Origin: Byssochlamys sp. IMV 00236
Lineage: Eukaryota; Ascomycota; Eurotiomycetes; Eurotiales; Thermoascaceae
Direction of reading: 5' to 3'
DNA: 64,000 nucleotides
Assembly: GCA_001931875.2 (NCBI GenBank)
Contig: MSJH02000779.1
Coordinates: 49,735-113,734 of the forward strand
In this document: positions 28,985-40,205 of the stretch, piece after piece
Layout of the letters: the number at the start of each line of letters is the position of its first letter
Numbering within the stretch: position 1 is the stretch's first letter
Notes under the pieces: model-generated
Seen by the model: only the letters and a program-made list of their open reading frames with translations
The model's database searches: none
Told to the model about the DNA's origin: nothing
Translations under genes and position numbers: made by a program

Positions 28985-29815
28985 AGAGTATATATTAAGC
29001 AGAAATTAAGAAAGGGGTTAATCTAAAAATTCTAATTATTATTAAAGCTAGGTTTAATCTAGAATTAAATAAACTAAGCTAAGCTCTAAAAAATCAGACT
29101 TAGATTATTATTCTTAATGCAGATTAAATATAGAGTATATACTAAATAAAGGTTAAGGAAAGGGTTAATCTAGAGATTAACCTAAAGATTCTAGTTATTA
29201 TTAGAGCTAGGTTTAATCTAGGACTAAATAGATTAAGCTAAGCTCTAAAGAATTAAACTCAAATTATATTTCTTAATATAGATTAAATATAGAGCATATA
29301 CTAAACAGAGATTAAGAAAGGGGTTAATCTAAAGATTTTAGTTATTATTAAAGCTAGGTTTAATCTAAAACTAAATAGATTAAGCTAAGCTCTAAAGAAT
29401 TAAACTCAAATTATATTTCTCAACACAGATTAAATATAAAATATATACTAAATAAAGGTTAAGAAAGGGATTAATTTAGAGATTTTAATTATTATTAAAG
29501 CCAGGTTTAATCTAGGACTAAATAAACTAAGCTAAGCTCTAAAAAATTAGACTTAGATTATTATTCTTAATATAAATTAAGTATAGAGTATATATTAAAT
29601 AGAGATTAAGAAAAAGATTAACCTAGAGGTTCTAGTTATTATTAGAGCCAGGTTTAATCTAAAACTAAGTAAACTAAGCTAAGCTCTAAAAAATCAGATT
29701 TAAATTATTATTTTTAACATAAATTAAGTATAGAGCATATATTAAATAAAGGTTAAGAAAGAGGTTAACCTAAAGATTCTAATTATATTTAAGGCCAGGT
29801 TTAATTTAATACTAT
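28985..29815 (+). repeat. Tandem array, 147 bp unit, five full units and one partial
   Basis: Units start at 28985, 29132, 29291, 29438, 29585 and 29732. The spacing is 147 bp throughout, except for one interval of 159 bp that has a 12 bp insertion. Each unit runs from AGAG(T/C)ATATA(C/T)TAA through GGTTAATCTA, GAGCTAGGTTTAATCTA and CTAAGCTAAGCTCTAA to ATTAAATAT. The unit begins with the GCATATACTAA motif found through the arm, so the array looks like an amplified subterminal segment. The last unit stops at about 29815. No coding frame is kept across units. Confidence 0.88.
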
Positions 29816-29960
29816 CCTAATATTTAAAAGGGTTTAAATCCCTTTATTAAATTCAGATAGCTCTGCTAATTTTAATTTAAAGTATATATTAACTCTATAT
29901 TTGGCATATATTATCTAGGAGTTAAATATAGATTCTAGATAGAATAAAGCTTATATATAC

Positions 29961-30288
29961 TGTAGTGGGGAGAAGCAGTGTGAAGAATGTAATTAGTTAA
30001 GAGATTATATGCTTTTATTTAAAGTCTTTAAAAAGTCTATAAATAAAGCAGGAGAGCAAGGAGATAATACCTTTTAGTTATTTAAAATAAAATAATCAGC
30101 TTTTCTTTTTTATTATTATTTAATATCAGTTTAGCATTAGATTATTATTAGTTTATTATATTAGTTTATAGCTAGAGCTTCTCCTCTAGCTCTATTCTAA
30201 GCTCTAAAGCTAAATACCCTTCTCTTTCTTTTTAATATTTACTCGCTTAAAAACTCTATACTAAATCTTAATATATTATCCTATAATA
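29961..30288 (+). repeat. 5' LTR of nested Gypsy R
   Basis: Starts TGTAGTGGGGAGAAGCAGTG with CA/TG sites intact in its outer 40 bases. The inner end, CCTATAATA, is mutated. The 3' LTR shows the opposite pattern. Confidence 0.93.
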
Positions 30289-32300
30289 AATTAGAGCTAA
30301 ACACAGGGGGCATTAAAATATTAAGCGGAAATAAGGGAGAAAGGAGAATTAAAAGCTAAGATTAAAATTAAAATTAAGAAAAGGGGTAAAAAGCAATAAA
30401 AAGATAAATAAAATAATTAAAGAAGATTACTATTATAAATAAAAAGAGATAAATATATCTCTTAGATTAATAGAGACAGCAAATACAATATAAGGTAAAA
30501 ATATATATTAATAATAAAAAAAAAGAAGAACTGCTAAATATAAGGAAGAGTTTAATAAATATAAAAGGAAAGTAGAAATTTAAAAGAAATAAAAAATTAC
30601 TAAATAAAAATTATTTATTGAAAAGTAGAAGAATTTCTTACTATTATCTTTATTACTATTCCTTTAAAAAAATATAAAAAAAAGCATTAATCTTTTTAGC
30701 ATTAGTTAAAATAAAAGGACTTTTAGCTCTTTAATATTATTAAGTCTAAAGATATAAATAACTTAGGCATTTAAAAATATAGGACTATTAATAATATAGC
30801 TAATCTAAGTTATATTAGCTCTGCAGATACTAATACCTAGAAATCTTAGGGCATTATATTTTAAAGGGGATAATATTATTTATTATTTAAGGCTTTTTAA
30901 GAAGCTATATAAGGCAAATTAACTCCCAGAAGAGAAAAAAACTAAATAGTTTATAAACTATTATAGCCTATTAATATTATTATAGATAAATATTTAACTT
31001 AAATATAAAGAGAAAAATTATTTAAAACTAGCAGAAATAATTAAATAAAAATATACTTATTATAATAAGCACTAAAAGAAATATAATATCTAATAGCTAA
31101 AAAGATTTAAAAATATAAAATATAATAGCTCTAAAGACTTAAAGGAGTATAACTAAGAATATTAAGCTATATTAAAAGCGCTAATAACTTTAGGTAAGTT
31201 AAGCTAATATTTATAGAGAGTTTAATATCTTTAAAAACTTTTAGAAAAGCTTAAATAATAAATAGTTCAGGAGTTAAATATAGACTATTATACTCTATCT
31301 ACTATTAAATATACTAATTTCTATAAGAAAGTAATAAATAAGGTAAAAATAATTAAAACCCTTTACTATCTTAATAATAGCAAACTAAAGAAAGATTAAG
31401 ATATAATAGCTTTAATAAAAGAGAAGATAACTAAAAAAAATAATATATAACTTTTTATTAAACTTAATAGAATCTATCTAAATAAAAATAAGAATAAGAC
31501 TAAATAATAGAGCATTAAAATAAAATTAATAAAGTAATTATAGATTAATTAATTAATAAAAGAGTTTAAGAAATTAAAATTATATAATATATAGTATATA
31601 GGGAGGCCTAATAATAATATACCTAATACTAGTATAAATATATAAGCTAAAGCGCCTTTAGGATTTAACCTAACTAAAGAATCTAAAATATCTTTAAACT
31701 TATATAACTTCTGCTGGGCTCCTAATTATATTTAATCTTACTATCTAGATTTAAAAAGCCTCCTAAATTAAAAGCTTATTTATTAAAAAAAAGACTATAA
31801 ACTTTACTTTAGGCTGGAAGGATAGAATAGAGAAATTATTTATCTTATATAGGGGAATATATTATAAAAAGAGATTATTAAACAGAGATTAAAAAAAGAG
31901 TAAAAGAATATTAGCTTAATTAAATATAATATCCAGTTAATTATACTGGGATAGCCTAAGGATAACTTAAGCTCTAAAGAAGAAGCCGGGAATATTATAA
32001 AAAATTACTACTTTATTAATATAATAGGATTAGATAAGCCCTAAAAAATAAAAAAAAGGTAAAACAGGATTAAATAATTATATAAAAAAAAACTACAAAA
32101 AATAATTAAATAAGAATAGAGATTTCCTTTAATTAAGATAAACTAATTTGGCAATTATTAACCTCTAAATATAACTAAAAAAGTAAAGATAATTAAAGAG
32201 GAAATAAAAAATACGCTTAAGCAGAGTAAGAATAAAAAGGCTATTAAAATAAAAAAAAAATAAAAGTTAAAGAGATTCAAAATTACAGATAAGCTAAAAG
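30289..32300 (+). pseudogene. gag: Broken Gypsy R gag with CCHC zinc knuckle
   Basis: Begins after the primer-binding region (AATTAGAGCTAAACACAGGG, 30289-30308). Translation through stops gives a charged, Lys/Leu-rich protein typical of gag, with long A-rich stretches. A zinc knuckle lies at about 31690-31740: YNFCWAPNYI-x-SYY, in which the second Cys survives and the others are Tyr, the RIP outcome of C-x2-C-x4-H-x4-C. The R2 copy has the same site at 8240-8300. The role is particle assembly and RNA binding. Multiple in-frame stops make it inactive. The start codon is not assignable. Confidence 0.75.
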
Positions 32301-35300
32301 GGACTACTAATATAATAAGGGTTATAAACTAGATACTAAATATAGGAGTTCAGATATTAATTTAGGACTTTATTAATCTATCTTCTAATTTATATAAGGC
32401 CTTATTTACCTTATAACTATAACAGGTAATAATAAAGATAATATTTTACAACACTAAAGGAGTACAGTTTAATGCCTCTATATTAAATATAAAATATATA
32501 ATAAACAGTGCAGATTAGTATACTTACACATTCTTATAACTTAAGCCTCTTAATAAAGATAAGGTGCTATATATAGCTATAATTCTAAAGTTACTAATTA
32601 AAATTAATAATTATAAAAAGGCACAAAATATTATAATAGATAGTAGAGCCAAAATTAATATAATATATAGAGACATAGTAAATTACTATAAACTTATTAT
32701 AAGCTAAAAATTTAGAGGTAATATAATATCAGCAGATAGCAAGTAGACCTCTTTTATAGGTCTCTATAAAGAGATGCCTATATAGGTAAAATCTTTTTAT
32801 TATAAAGTCTCTTTCTTTATAATAAATAATAAGATTAACTATAATTATATTCTGGGATGGCCTTTTAAATATTAAATATATTTATAGTATATTACTCTAT
32901 TAGATAAAATAATAGAGAGTATAATTTACTCTATAAATTAAAAGAATTAAGCTGTTATTCAGGTATTTTTAATAAATAACTTAAGAAATAAGTTAAGGAA
33001 AGAGATATTGCGCAATTTATTATCCCGGGCATAAGAATTATTAAACTAGAGCTAAAAAAAAATAATAGATATTAGATTAGGAATAGAAAAGGCCTATAGG
33101 AGCTATACTTAATAAATAATATTAGCTTTAAAGCAAGCAAAGAAATTAAAAATAAAGGGATAAGGATATTTAAACCTATTAAATTAAATAAAGGAGTTAG
33201 AAGGTTATAGGGATATAGACTATCTAAAAGATATAACCTTTTTATTATAAAAATAAAATATTCTATTAATATATAGTATAAAAAAAAACATAAAAAGGTT
33301 TATCTAATAAATATATTAAATAAACCTATAGCAGCTCTAGGGGGGTTATTAAAATAAAAAAAAGTTATTAAGGAGCGCTATTACAAGAACCCCTAAAAAA
33401 ATATAAAAAAAATATATAAAGGATTTACTAAATATATCTAGCTAAAGATATTAGATATTAAAAAAGGAATAAGATTAATACTGGACTGTCTGAAGAACCT
33501 TATTATAGATAATAATTTATAGCTAAAAAAAAAAAAAAACTATTAATAAAGATGCTTTTTACCTAAAAAATAATCCTTACCTAGACTTTTAAAGAGATTA
33601 GATAAATGTGCCTAGAAGTTACACCTTTAATTATTATTTAGACTATAGATCATAAACTATAACAGATAAAGAGCTTCTTAATATTAAAAATACTCTATAA
33701 TATAATATAAAAAATAGTGAAAAAAAGGATAAATATAGGGATCCTTAAATACAGTTAAAGACCCTACTAAAATTTATAATTCCTAATAAAAAAGAAAAAT
33801 AATAAATATTAGCTAATTAATATAGCTATAGAAATCAATTAAATAATAATATAAGATATTAATCTGCCCCTTTTAACTAATAAGTTCTCAGAAGAGTTTA
33901 ATAGAATACTAATATTAATACTTATAAACTTATTCTCTAAGTATAATTAGTTAGAATTGGCTAAAGAATTATAGGACTTAACAGCTTTTTATATATTAAA
34001 GATTAATTTAATTTATTAAGCCAGACTATCTTAAAAATAGATAAATATAATATAAGAGTTTATATAAAGAGTTACAAGAGTACTGGCAGATAATATTCCT
34101 AATATCTATAATATATTTCTAGATAATATATTAATACAAAGACCTAAAACTAATTATAGGGGGGAAGAGATACTACTAGGAATTAAAAGGTTTATATTTA
34201 AATATATCTAGAATATTAATAAAATACTATATAGTCTTAAACTTATAGATTTAATAATTATTGGGAAGAAATTATAATTTATAATATTAAGAATTAAAGT
34301 AATAGGCTATATATATAATACTAAGGGGAGATATCTTAAGTCGGCTAAGATAATTAAGATCTTAAAATAGCTACCTTATTAAAACTTATAGAAAGTAAAA
34401 AAATTTCTAAGGGTTATAGCCTATTACTAGATATAGATTAAAAGATATATTATTAAAACCAAGCTAATATACTTAATACTAAAAAAGGGATAAGACTTCC
34501 TTTAGGGGCTAAAACAATAAAAAGTAATAAATATCTTAAAAATAGCCCTAATAATAGCACTAATACTTAAGCTAATTAACTATAGAAAGGGAGATATAAT
34601 TATTATTAATACTAATACTAATAACAGCAGATAGAGGGCTTAACTTACTTAAGAAAAAAAAGAGTCTAATAAGAGATACTCAGCCAGATATAAAAATAAA
34701 GTATAAATATAAATAAAAAGACAATATAATAAAAAAAAGCTAAAATATAGGGCAATACTAAAGGCGCTTTATAAATTCTAAGTATATCTATATAATATAT
34801 ACTTTTAACTAAAGGTAGATATAAAAACTTTAATAGCGCAACTAAATAAAATAGCTATAAACCTCTTTAAATTAATAATTATTTAGTAGATTACTTAGAT
34901 TTAGCTATTTAACTTTAATATTATCTATATATTAGGAAAAAAGAACTTAGTTATAGATAGGTTATCTTAAAAGCCAGCAATAAAACAAGACCTAAAAAAA
35001 ACAGAAGATAATAATATAAAAGAATTCTTAAACCTATAGTTTTATATAGTCTATTATACTAATATATAAGAGGTAGAATTAGATAGTATCCCTTAATTAA
35101 TACCTATATTATATTAGTTAAAAAAGTCTTTACTAATTGCAGAATAGTTATAAACTATAATAAAACTAGATAATATAAATAGAGGATAATATACTAAATT
35201 TAAGAAAAAGGCCCTAAAATATATAGTCTAAGATAATATGCTTTTCTAGAGAATATAATAAAATTAGCCTTATTATATAGTTGTTAATAATAAGAAAAAA

Positions 35301-36430
35301 TAAAAAAAAATTTTTACAGCCCTTTATAAAGAGTATAAATATTATAAATATAAAGCGACTTATTAAAAGGTAGCTAATTAATATTAATAAAAAGGCCTAT
35401 ATAAATATATTACTAGATAGGTAAAGATATATAATAAATATTAGAAAGCGGATAAAAAACATATAAAAAAAGCTTTATAGTTAATATTTATTCTACTAGG
35501 GAGATTAAAGCTATATCTAGATATTTATAAGATTATACTGCTTAGTAAAAGAAAGACTTATATTATTATACTTTAAGATAACTTTAGCTAAGTTAAATAT
35601 AAAGCCTTTAGTAGCCCTATTTTAAGAGCTATTACTAAATTTTTATAAAAAGATTAAATTTATTATTAAAAAGTAATAGAGACTCTTATTAATAATAAAA
35701 AACTAGAGAATAAAGCTATAGTTAATATATTAGTATAGAAATACAAGATTAATTATATTAAAATCTTATTATATAACCTATAAGCAAATAAAGCAGTTAA
35801 AATCATATATAAGTCCTTTATATATAATATTAGAAAATTTATAAAAAGAATAAAAATAAATTAGGTAAATTACCTACTAGCAATAATCTAGGTAGATAAA
35901 AATACAGTTAAGACCTTTATAGGCTTAATACTATTTAGAGTAATTATAGGATATAATATTATATTATTAATTAAACTAAAAGTGCCTATTTAAAAGACTT
36001 TAATATAAGATAAGGTTAGGACTATAGAAGATCTTCTATTCTTTTATATATAATAGATAGAGCTCTAAGATTAGGATATAGAAAAGGCCTGACTTTGTAT
36101 CTAATATATAAGAGAAGCTGGTAAAAAAATCTTTAATAATAAGAAATAGCTCTACAGAGAATAATTAATAAAAAAATAACTTATTTTACTTTATAATATA
36201 AAGCTTAAGATATCTTACTCTATAAAACTAATATACTGCTGGCTTAAACTATATAAGATTAAAAAAATCTTTAAAAAAGAATCCTATAAGCTTAAGGAGT
36301 TAAATAATATATCTTTTAGGGACCTAATTTATAAGAATCGCTTAAAAGGCTATTATTTATAAGAGAATTAAAATAAAATACTAACTATAAATAATAATAT
36401 AATACCTAAATAAGAAAATTAGTAATTAAG
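32301..36430 (+). pseudogene. pol: Broken Gypsy R pol (protease, RT, RNase H, integrase)
   Basis: The protease active site reads IIDSRAKINIIYRD at about 32633-32675 (DSGA became DSRA). The RT catalytic box reads FLDNILI at about 34115-34135, followed by KTNYRGEE, IKRFIFKYI, INKILYSLK, VIGYIYNTKGR and KIIKILK, the connection region of this fungal Gypsy group. RNase H, with YILGKKNLV near 34930-34960, follows. Integrase spans about 35260-36420: a zinc-binding start, then TYIIIL-x-DNFS near 35555-35590 (first catalytic Asp), IGYNIILLIKLKVP near 35945-35990 and KVRTIEDLL near 36015-36040. Frequent TAA/TAG at Gln and Trp positions abolish function. The domain order is certain; the edges are approximate. 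Confidence 0.88.
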
Positions 36431-39400
36431 TAATAATAATAATAATATAGACTAGATACTACCTAAATCAGAATATATAGTTATTATTTTAGCATCCTCC
36501 TTCTAAAAATATTAGTTTAAAAAAAGGGAAGTAAAAAGCTAACAGTAAAGCAAAATAAAAAATTAATTTAAAAAAAAAAGAAATAGAAGAATAATAGTAA
36601 AATAAATAGCAGTACTATAATAAAAAAAAAGGAGGGTAAATTTAAGATAAGGGCGTCTTTTTTAGGGGAGGGGAAAGATTCAAAAATATCTAATAATAAT
36701 TAAGAAAGAAAAAAAACAGAGATAACTAAAAAACATATAATATTAGCTTAAATACCTTAAAAAAGTCTATAAATAAAGTTAAAAACAGAAAATATTAGAT
36801 AAAGAATACAAGTAATAAATAAAGAATTCTTACCTTATTATAAAAACCTTATTTTTTATATTATATAATATTATAGCAGAAGTAACTGGAGACCAAATTA
36901 AGTTAAACTTAACCTTATCTTATCTTTTAAGTATATCTTTTTGCTCAGAAACTATTTCAAAAAATCACTCTATAAAAATATATATTAAAAATAGAAGAAA
37001 ATATACTAGAAATATAAAATATTATTTATTAGGACAAAGCTCTTTAACTTAAAATATATATATATACTATAATTAGCAAAATTTATAAGCTTATAAAAGA
37101 GATAATAAGTAAGGCTAATAATAAAGAAAAAAAGATTTAGTTTATAAGCAATATAATAGCAATTATTTTAAATTTTTAAAGCAGATATAATAAAATAGCT
37201 AATAATTTTTATAATTTCTTAAATTAATAAGAGCTGTTAAAAAAAATAAGAAAAAAAGAAGTATTAGCTGTTAATAAGCTAAAAGAATTAAAAATATAAG
37301 CAGAAAAGAACTATAAATATATTAATAAAGATTATTATAAAGCTATAAAGAAATAGGGTTAAGAGACTATAGACTAAGTCTTATTAATTATTAAAAAATT
37401 ATATTAGACCTTAATAGCTATAGGAGGATTAGCTTTTAATATTAGAGATTAGAGAACAGCAGCTATATATCTAATAAAAATATAAATTAATAGACTTTAT
37501 AATATTAAAAGATAAAAAATATTAATTAAAAAAAGCCTTTAACTAACTAATATTAGAAAGGCAAAAGATATTTTAAAAAAAGCTCTTAATAAAAAAGAAT
37601 TAATTTTTTAAAAACCTACTAATAAAGAGCTGCAAGAGATTAAAATAAGAATAAAAAAAAATAATCTTCTAAAAGAAATTATAAAAAAAAAGAAAGAATA
37701 TTAGATAAAAGATTTAAATAAGAGCTTATTAGTAGATCTAATATTAGATAAAGGAGAGAAAAGCATAAAAAAAGAGGAGAAAGAGAAAAAGAGGATTAAA
37801 AATCCTAAAAAGCCGAAAGGGGAAAAGAAGTTTAAGACTTAAAATAAAAAGAAATAGCTAAAAAAAAGATATAAATATAAGATTAATATATCTATATTAA
37901 TAAAAAAGGCTATTGCTAATTTAAAAAGCAAAAAAATATTAAAACTTTTAAGAGAAAAAAAAATTAAACCTACTGCTATATACTAAGTTTATATTAAAAA
38001 AATATAAAATATAATAGGACTAAGGAGTATAAAAGATAATATCTTTAAAAAAAGATTAAAAATACTTATAGATAGTAATAATAATTTTAAATCCTAGAAT
38101 ACTAATATAGACTATTAGAAATGGTTTTAATAGGAATAGAGACTTAATACTAACCTTAAGGATTATTATTGCCTAGATAAAGGGGAAATTAAAGTATAAT
38201 CCTGGCTAAATAGACTAAATATAAGTATTAAAGAGATTAAAGAAGTCTTATAATAAATTAATTCTGGGAAGATTAACTTAATCTGTAAGCCTTATATATA
38301 ATTATTAGCTAATATAATTAATATAAGGGAGGATATATTTATAAAAAAAGCTAAAAAAATATTAAAAGCAGTTAAAAATATAAAACTAGCGGTAATAAAG
38401 TAATAAAAAAAAGGATTATTTAAAGCAATAATCTATCTTTATAAAAGTTTGCTTAAAGAAATTAAATAGTCTATAAATAAAATTTCTAAAAATAAATAAG
38501 TAATAGAATCTCCTAGTAGAGCCTTAAGAATTAATATAAAACCCTTCTTTTCTGCGGTAAACCTAAAAGACCCTTTTATTAAGAAAGAGACCAAGTATCT
38601 AAAAAATATATAGAATACTAGAACTATATAGTTTAAAGATAATATAAAGGCTAAGCAAATATTAGGTATACCTAGTAATAGCCAGGTTAAAAAAAGAATA
38701 AAAAATCCTATTCTAGGAAGTCCTAAAAATATAAAAAATAAAGATAATATAAAAGTTAAAGAATCTTTATCTAAAGATTTTCTCCTTAAGAAATCCCTAA
38801 TATTAGGGATAATTTAATTATTTAAAAATCTTAGATTAATTAATATAGATACTTCCAGTAATATACTTAGCAGCTTATACTATAAAATCTAAGATAACCT
38901 ATATAAGGCTAAAGAATATCCTAAATCTAAATATAGGGACAGAAAATATTTTAACCTAAATAAAAAAAACTTTACCCTAAATAAGATATAGGACTAATAT
39001 ATCTAGTTAGATATTATAATAAAAGAGGACTTTAACTATTAAAAAGCAAATAGAGTTTTCTAGATTATATCTTTTAAAAAAAAATTAATAAAAGAAATAT
39101 TATAATATACTACTATAGAAGTAAAAGCAGCCTTTTATTATAAAAAAGAAAGTAAAGGATTAATAGGGCTTAAAAATTTATCTAAAAGTATTCTCTAGAA
39201 GATTGCTATATAAAATATCTAGGTCTATTTAATCTAATTAGCGCTATATAATTATAATAAATATAAAATACAGGTCTATTATCTCAGGGGATATAAGTTA
39301 AGAGTATTAAATATAAAGACTATAATCCCTAAGGAAAGAATAGGCTAGAGCTTTATAACCCTAAGAACTAGACTAATTACTAGAGATAAGTCTAAGGAAA

Positions 39401-39873
39401 TTATAGGCTTAAGAGATATTATACTTAGGCGGGGAAAAGTAACCTTTATTAATAATTTATATTAGCTAGTATTAGAAAATTAGGGAATAGATCTTAATAA
39501 TATCTGCTATTTTAATTATAAGGAATAAGATAAGATAAGATCTAACTAAGGAGGATTTGGGCCTTTTAATATCTAAATAAATAGAGTTATAACTATAGGC
39601 AAAGTAATATTTAGTTAGCTAAACTAAGATTGCTTAGAAATTAAAACAGAGCTATACTTTATACTAAAATAAGATATATTATTAGTCTAAGATTATCTAT
39701 AGAGGAAAAGAATTTAGCTTTATAAATTAGGGGTTTTAAAATATATATAATACTAGAAACTAGAGTATTCCTGCTTTAGAGATAATTTATAGTATTAAAA
39801 AAAGGAGATAATATAAATTATAATAACTAAAAAAGGCAGATAAGGGTATTTGCTCTTAAAAGAGAGGAGGCTA
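36431..39873 (+). pseudogene. Long 3' frame of Gypsy R, unknown product
   Basis: 3.4 kb between integrase and the 3' LTR, far more than a normal Gypsy needs. It starts with a GC-richer bridge (GGGCGTCTTTTTTAGGGGAG near 36652-36671). Through stops one can follow Lys/Glu-rich, probably helical sequence from about 37200 to 37870, including a highly basic stretch at about 37750-37860 (Lys-Lys-Glu and Lys-Pro-Lys-Gly). A more mixed region at about 38050-39860 includes ICYFNYK near 39500 and GGFGPFN near 39550. I do not recognise any family. The R2 copy has a tail of the same size (414-3570), so it is a family trait. It may be an extra structural gene, a captured host gene or an antisense product. 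Confidence 0.5.
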
Positions 39874-40201
39874 TATAATAAGGAGAAGTAGTATAAAGAA
39901 TATAATTAGTTAAGAGATTATATATTTTTATTTAAAGTTTTTAAAAAGTCTATAAGTAAAGTAGGAGAGTAAAGAGATAATATCTTTTAGTTATTTAAAA
40001 TAAAATAATCAGCTTTTCCTTTCTATTATTATTTAATATCAGTTTAGTATTAGATTATTATTAGTTTATTATATTAGTCTATAGCTAAAGCTTCTCCTTT
40101 AGCTCTACTCTAAGCTTCAAAACTAAATACCCTTCTCTTCCTTCTTAATACCTACTTGCTTAAAGACTCTATACTAAGTCTCAACATATTATCCTATAAC
40201 A
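39874..40201 (+). repeat. 3' LTR of nested Gypsy R
   Basis: 328 bp. The inner start is mutated (TATAATAAGG for TGTAGTGGGG), while the outer end keeps CA sites (TCTCAACATATT and CTATAACA). The flank ATAC repeats the base run left of the 5' LTR. Confidence 0.93.
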
Positions 40202-40205
40202 ATAC

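Larger units (their letters stand above)
29961..40201 (+). mobile_element. Full-length Ty3/Gypsy retrotransposon, family R, nested in X
   Basis: 10241 bp with two 328 bp LTRs (29961-30288 and 39874-40201), starting TGTAGTGGGG and ending CCTATAACA. The flanking ATAC at 29957-29960 and 40202-40205 fits a 4 bp target duplication. Gag with zinc knuckle, protease, RT, RNase H and integrase follow in Gypsy order on the plus strand, then a tail of about 3.4 kb before a polypurine tract (AAAAGAGAGGAGG, about 39858-39870). All frames carry RIP stops, but this copy is clearly less damaged than R2. Confidence 0.93.

Noticed and set aside
28985..29815. CRISPR-like array
   Set aside because: Units are contiguous 147 bp tandem repeats with no short repeat-spacer alternation, and the genome is clearly eukaryotic.
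30600..36400. Many short open frames of 100-200 codons within the retroelements as separate genes
   Set aside because: They are pieces of gag and pol between RIP stops or shadows on other frames. No start context, splice pattern or codon bias supports independent genes.
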